This document shows, piece after piece, positions 60,019 to 64,000 of a DNA stretch of 64,000 bases. A model generated the notes under the pieces. It was not told the DNA's origin, searched no databases, and saw only the letters and a program-made list of their open reading frames with translations. The stretch lies in assembly GCA_030490835.1 (NCBI GenBank), contig CM059971.1, positions 70,264,224 to 70,328,223 on the forward strand. Reading direction: 5' to 3'. The DNA is from Annona cherimola (Eukaryota; Streptophyta; Magnoliopsida; Magnoliales; Annonaceae). Every line of letters begins with the position of its first letter. Position 1 is the stretch's first letter. Position numbers and translations under genes: made by a program.

Positions 60019-60362
60019 CATGTTAAATACACTTAGATTAATATTTGTGTGAATTTTTTAAAAAAATATAAAAAATGAGTATTTGCACCTGAGTGTATGA
60101 AATCATGCTAAAAAAAATAGTCGAGTTAGGAAATCTATTTCCAAATATATGGACAAAGAACTCATCAAGCCTCTTAACAATGCAAATTTTCCTCACCACT
60201 AACAAAACAACTGGTTATTTTGAATTATAACCCAGGAACTATTTAATTTTTACGTAATTTTTTCATGTACTCAAATGATCTAAAAATTATCTTTGATTGG
60301 GAAGGCCAATTCATATTATGGTAATACATATTACCACTAGAATTATTTAATAATTGATTATG

Positions 60363-60629
60363 AGGTGTTTGTTTATACCAAAGATATTTTAAACTAAATT
60401 TTTTCACTCTCCACAATACCATAGTTTTAATTTTTTTTCATTTTTCTTATATAACTATCATATTTTTAATCATTTTTACATAACTACTTATACGTCTAAC
60501 TTATCTATTTTAATTTTATTCTCTTTACTCTTCATCATTACCTATATCATATCATGTTCTCCTATTTCAAAAGCATTTATACCAAAAAATTTTATCAAAA
60601 GTTTTATCATTTTCCAAATACACTCAGAC
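60363..60629. mobile_element. Tourist-like MITE, fourth copy
   Basis: Starts AGGTGTTTGTTTATACC and ends TTTTCCAAATACACT. The body has CTATCATATTTTTAATCATT, TAACTTATCTATTTTAATTT and AAAGTTTTATC in the family order. The ends are degenerate. Confidence 0.6.
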
Positions 60630-61183
60630 GTAAAAATCTTTGATTGATATATTATTATATATTTTAGCTAAATAAATCAGGACAAGTATCTTAGATTATC
60701 TACATTTCATTCGGTGCTCATGGTGATGTGAAAATTGACATACATCGGACAGTTTGAATCTTCACCCATTAATTGACATACATCGGACAGTTTTATAGCA
60801 TGACTTTATTATATTTATTGAATCGATTAAAACTCCCGTTATTTAATGTCTCGTCAATGTCCATCCAAATATTACTGCATTTGAAGAGAGAATTCCTGCT
60901 AATTAAGGCGACCATTTCTAAGACTTTTTGCGCTTGCCCTGGAAAATAGCTGTAACCAGTTAACTCGGCGAAGAACTTGAGGGAGAGGAAATGGAAAAAA
61001 TAAAAAATAAAAAAATAAAGTGGGCCCACTAAAGGAAAACGCCCGCAGCGTCTACTTATTATTTTAATCCATGTTTTCCTGGCCATGATTGACTATACAT
61101 TTTTATTTCACACGTCTATGTCTGAAGTCAATTTAATTATTGGTGGATTGATTGTGTATTTAAAAAATAATAAGTCATGTTAA

Positions 61184-61285
61184 CACGTGCGTAGCGTGGT
61201 TGGTAAAAATCTTTGCTTGTGTTTACGTGTGAAAGATTTTGATCCCGTTTAATTGTGATAAAATATGAGTGTTATTATAAAAAGA

Positions 61286-61322
<37 letters not shown>
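61184..61322 (+). mobile_element. Probable short SINE with (AAT)n tail
   Basis: GCGTAGCGTGGTTGGTAAAA (A-box-like) and GAAAGATTTTGATCCC (B-box-like) are spaced as in a Pol III promoter. The sequence ends in an (AAT)n run at about 61286-61322, a tail type seen in some SINEs. No target duplication was resolved. Confidence 0.5.
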
Positions 61323-61325
<3 letters not shown>

Positions 61326-61849
61326 TACAGCGGTCCAAAATGATGAGCTACGAAAATTGGACGAACAACTCAGCGTGGAAAAAAGGGGATGTCTTGTACA
61401 TTGATAAGCTCGTGAACAATCCGTGATAGGCCAAATTAATTTGACGTGTCTGCATGCTTCCACCTCACACCACAAATCAAATAGCGAAAATTATCAAAAA
61501 AATAAAATAAAATACCGAAGGTCCCCGCGTGAAAGGACCTAATTTTATAAAAACCATATTTGTAATGATTTCTTCCATGTAACCAGCCGAAATAATAATG
61601 CTTATCAATTGAATTATTATTCAAAAATTATTTTGATTTGGACTTACATATTCTAAAAATTTTAGAACTATTTGAAAATAGACGTGTCAATATTAAACTT
61701 TGAAAATAAATCAATAACCAGCAAAAGTTTCCAATACGTGTATTTTTGGAATAACAAATGAATACTTTCTCTCATAAATATTATTGTCGATTGATATAAC
61801 AAAATTTTGGAATAAAAATAAAATATTTGAGGATTAAGTTTAAAGAGGA
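61323..61849. other. Intergenic DNA, nothing assigned
   Basis: AT-rich. No frame or element ends of note. Confidence 0.4.
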
Positions 61850-62223
61850 ATGTTGCAACAAATCCTGATATATTGAAATTTTTATATCTTAGGTGCGAAA
61901 TCCATTTTTTATGTTTTTTTAAAATCTTTTTAGAAAACTATTAATCTAAGCGTATTTTATCTATAAACTAAGTTATATTATTTTGGGAGATGTTTGTGTA
62001 TATATTTTTAAATTTTTTTAAATTGGGTTTTTAATCATTTTTAAATGACTAAAATATCCCTATTTTAAAAAATCAAAAATTATATTTATACATCTCTACA
62101 AATGGTAAAACTTAATGCAAAAGTTAAGCACACCTAGATTAATAGTTTTATAAAAAAATTAAAAAAAATTAAAAAAATGGATTTTGTATTCTAATGCATT
62201 GAAACAATGTGGTAATTTTCTCG
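61846..62223. mobile_element. Foldback MITE with GAG tips
   Basis: Left start GAGGAATGTTGCAAC; right end, complemented, GAGAAAATTACCAC. The arms contain GGTGCGAAATCCATTTTTT, CTATTAATCTAAGCGTATTT and their partners TGGATTTTGTATT and CCTAGATTAATAG, closing around AATGACTAAAATATCCC. The GAG/GGA-type tips are compatible with Mutator-like elements. The flanking duplication is not clear. Confidence 0.65.
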
Positions 62224-62626
62224 ACTAAAAATTATAAATTGTAGTTTTTAACGAAGGAAAGTTTAGGCAAGAAACTAAAGTAAGAAATACTTTTGAAATA
62301 TTTTTTGTATTTTGAAGTATCTACGAAATTAGTTATAACATAGGTCAAAATAGTCCTTAGCCTACGAGCCTCGCATTATGATATTATCGATTTTTGACAA
62401 GCAGTTCAACCACATGATTTTAAAATGTGTTGTATCATGTTTAACCTTAGACCAACTTATAAACTACCAAGAACTCTATCCTGTTTTGATGTAGGATTTG
62501 ATTTTGGGGTAGACCCACTAACTTCCACCAAGTTCATCATTGAACCACAACTTTGTGCCTCTAATTATAGCCCTGACCTATTAAATTAATTCATCAAATT
62601 ACATTTACTAGAGATGTCCTGCTATT

Positions 62627-63292
62627 TAGGGCGGGAATTGAGGGGGTCGACTCATGACCTGCCCTTGACCGGAACCATTTTTTACCATATAAAATTAACA
62701 TTTTTAACTCAATATAGGGATGAGTTAAAAATTTTAACTCAAATTCAAAAATAGAGTTGAGATGGGTCTACCATGTCTCAACATGAAGAGTCCTACCTCG
62801 CCCCATATATGTTCTTTTATAATTAATTATATCAATAATATAAGAATCAATTTATCCAAAAAATAATATAAGAATCAATCAAATAAATTTACATATATAA
62901 TTGTTATGCATAATTATATAATTAACCTATTTTATTAAAGTTCCACTATATTTACTTACATTTTGTTTTAGTAATGACATATTTTTTATTAATTAGTAAC
63001 ATATTAAACATACAACAATTTTAAATTTAGCATAGATGCATATTTATGTTTGATAAGTACGTAAATTCTTAAAATCATCTTATTTAACCTGCATTTTTTA
63101 CCAAATCCGTTATCTCAAAACCAATTTGATACAAACTCAAAGTTTGTCCTATGACCTATTGAACAAAGCTAATGATCAAACCAACATGATCCCGACCTAG
63201 TATAAAAATAAAGTCAAATAAAATTTTTAAAAAGTAGGGTTACGATTGAATAAACTCTAACCCGGTATGGCCCACCCATATTCCAACCCCTA
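62627..63292. mobile_element. Small hAT-like element
   Basis: The left end is TAGGGCGGGAATTGAGGGGG and the right end, complemented, is TAGGGGTTGGAATATGGGTG. Flanking 8-mers CTGCTATT (62619-62626) and CAGCCATT (63293-63300) match at six of eight positions. The subterminal CCCGACC / CGGGTT words resemble those of the larger element at 34544. No coding capacity. Confidence 0.45.
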
Positions 63293-63300
63293 CAGCCATT

Positions 63301-64000
63301 ATAATACCATTCGTAACATGCAAACCCACAAAAAGTTGTCATAAGGCTTTAGTGCTATAAGCCTCACAGTATGATATTATACATTTTAGCTTTGAATCTT
63401 AGCTACACGATTTTAAAATGCTTCGTACTATATTTAACCTAAGATTCACTCATAAACCTTTAGAAACTCTTTTTTCTTTTGAATGTAAGATTTAGTTCTA
63501 GACTATTAAACTCTGCCAACTTTTGTCTGTTTCATCCTTAAATAATAACTCGACTCTAAGAACTCAATTTTAGGTTTCTGCTTGTGACCCTAACTTTCAC
63601 TAGATCAACTTTCCAAACCAAATATACCAAATAAGTCAAATATATAAACTTTGTCAGTGCATAAGTCAACTCATTAGCCTCACAACATACCTTTCTAAGC
63701 CTCTATCTCCTTCTCAACATAAGGGTAATAATAATTTCGATATCAAGCTAACTACAAAGTCATGACTGATAATATTTTCGTAAACTTGTAAGGGATCGAT
63801 CACATTCTATAACTACCGATGAGACCTTGGTTTTTGATATAATTATGTGTTGGTCCCGAGTTAATGACAATTACCCAAGAGGAGAGGAGTGAATTGGGTA
63901 TTTAAAAATTTTCAACTTAAACAGAAACTTTACCCCGGATTAATCTAGTTCCCTTAATGAAGAAACGAAATGGAAAGCAATGTAATGTAGAGAGCAGAAA
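63301..64000. other. Intergenic DNA to the window edge, no gene seen
   Basis: A segment from about 63340 (CTTTAGTGCTATAAGCCTCA and on) repeats, with changes, the text near 62355-62470 (CCTACGAGCCTCGCATTATG). Common words are CATTATGATATTAT, CGATTTTAAAATG and TTTAACCT, giving a direct repeat of about 110 bp at a distance of about 1 kb. Otherwise nothing is assigned. Confidence 0.45.

Larger units (their letters stand above)
59575..60115. mobile_element. Foldback MITE interrupted by a SINE
   Basis: The left tip is GGGCACTTAGCTTCAGTGCA, followed by CCCAGGTGTATTTAATC and the family core ATTAATCTAAATGTATTTAA. The partner arm appears as TCCGAAAATGGTAAAAGTTG before the SINE, and continues after it with GTTAAATACACTTAGATTAA and TGAGTATTTGCACCTGAGTG. 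Removing the SINE and one copy of its target duplication gives a continuous arm of about 285 bp total. The tip is closely related to the copy at 39728. Confidence 0.75.

Noticed and set aside
59730..60036. Two 98-codon frames on the + strand
   Set aside because: They are chance frames across an antisense SINE and its MITE flanks.

Overview
The window is nuclear DNA of a flowering plant. The evidence is intron-split plant genes with GT-AG borders, Ty1/copia and L1-type elements primed and built in the plant way, tRNA-derived SINEs, Tourist-like and foldback MITEs, and a very AT-rich intergenic background. The species cannot be fixed by eye; nothing suggests a grass.

Only two host genes are well supported. 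The first, on the + strand at 23174-32137, encodes the largest subunit of RNA polymerase II (NRPB1/RPB1). I resolve it into 14 exons that join in phase to 1830 codons plus a stop, with the catalytic aspartate loop intact and a C-terminal domain of about 37 heptad-like units. The last three CTD segments lie on separate small exons. The second, on the - strand at 46223-43120, encodes a 252-residue RING-HC E3 ubiquitin ligase of the AIRP2 family in five exons.

The rest is layered transposable-element sequence. From left to right: an unassigned open reading frame and GC-palindromic, LTR-like sequence (1-2400); AT-rich DNA and a five-unit compound tandem array built on a 10-bp TTAGATG motif (3868-5058); an L1-type LINE (about 6230-19640, + strand) split at 7668 by a decayed copia element (7669-15386, AATAC target duplication), whose gag is itself split by a foldback MITE (10399-10738); AT-rich MITE territory up to the NRPB1 promoter; then, beyond NRPB1, a 2.66-kb hAT-like element (34544-37203) holding two nested Tourist-like MITEs. 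Downstream of the RING gene is a 120-bp tandem array; upstream of it come SINE-like, Tourist-like and foldback elements. Next is a younger copia element on the - strand (51099-56135), inserted in the 3' end of a second, 5'-truncated LINE (56136-57960). The right end holds a foldback element broken by a complete SINE with a 16-bp target duplication (59748-60034), another Tourist-like MITE, a further foldback element and a small hAT-like element.

The strongest candidate for something undescribed is the foldback family. At least six copies share an inner arm core but differ in their outermost tips. Two show 9-bp, Mutator-type target duplications. Exon borders, target duplications and terminal repeats were read directly; identities were counted by eye and are approximate.
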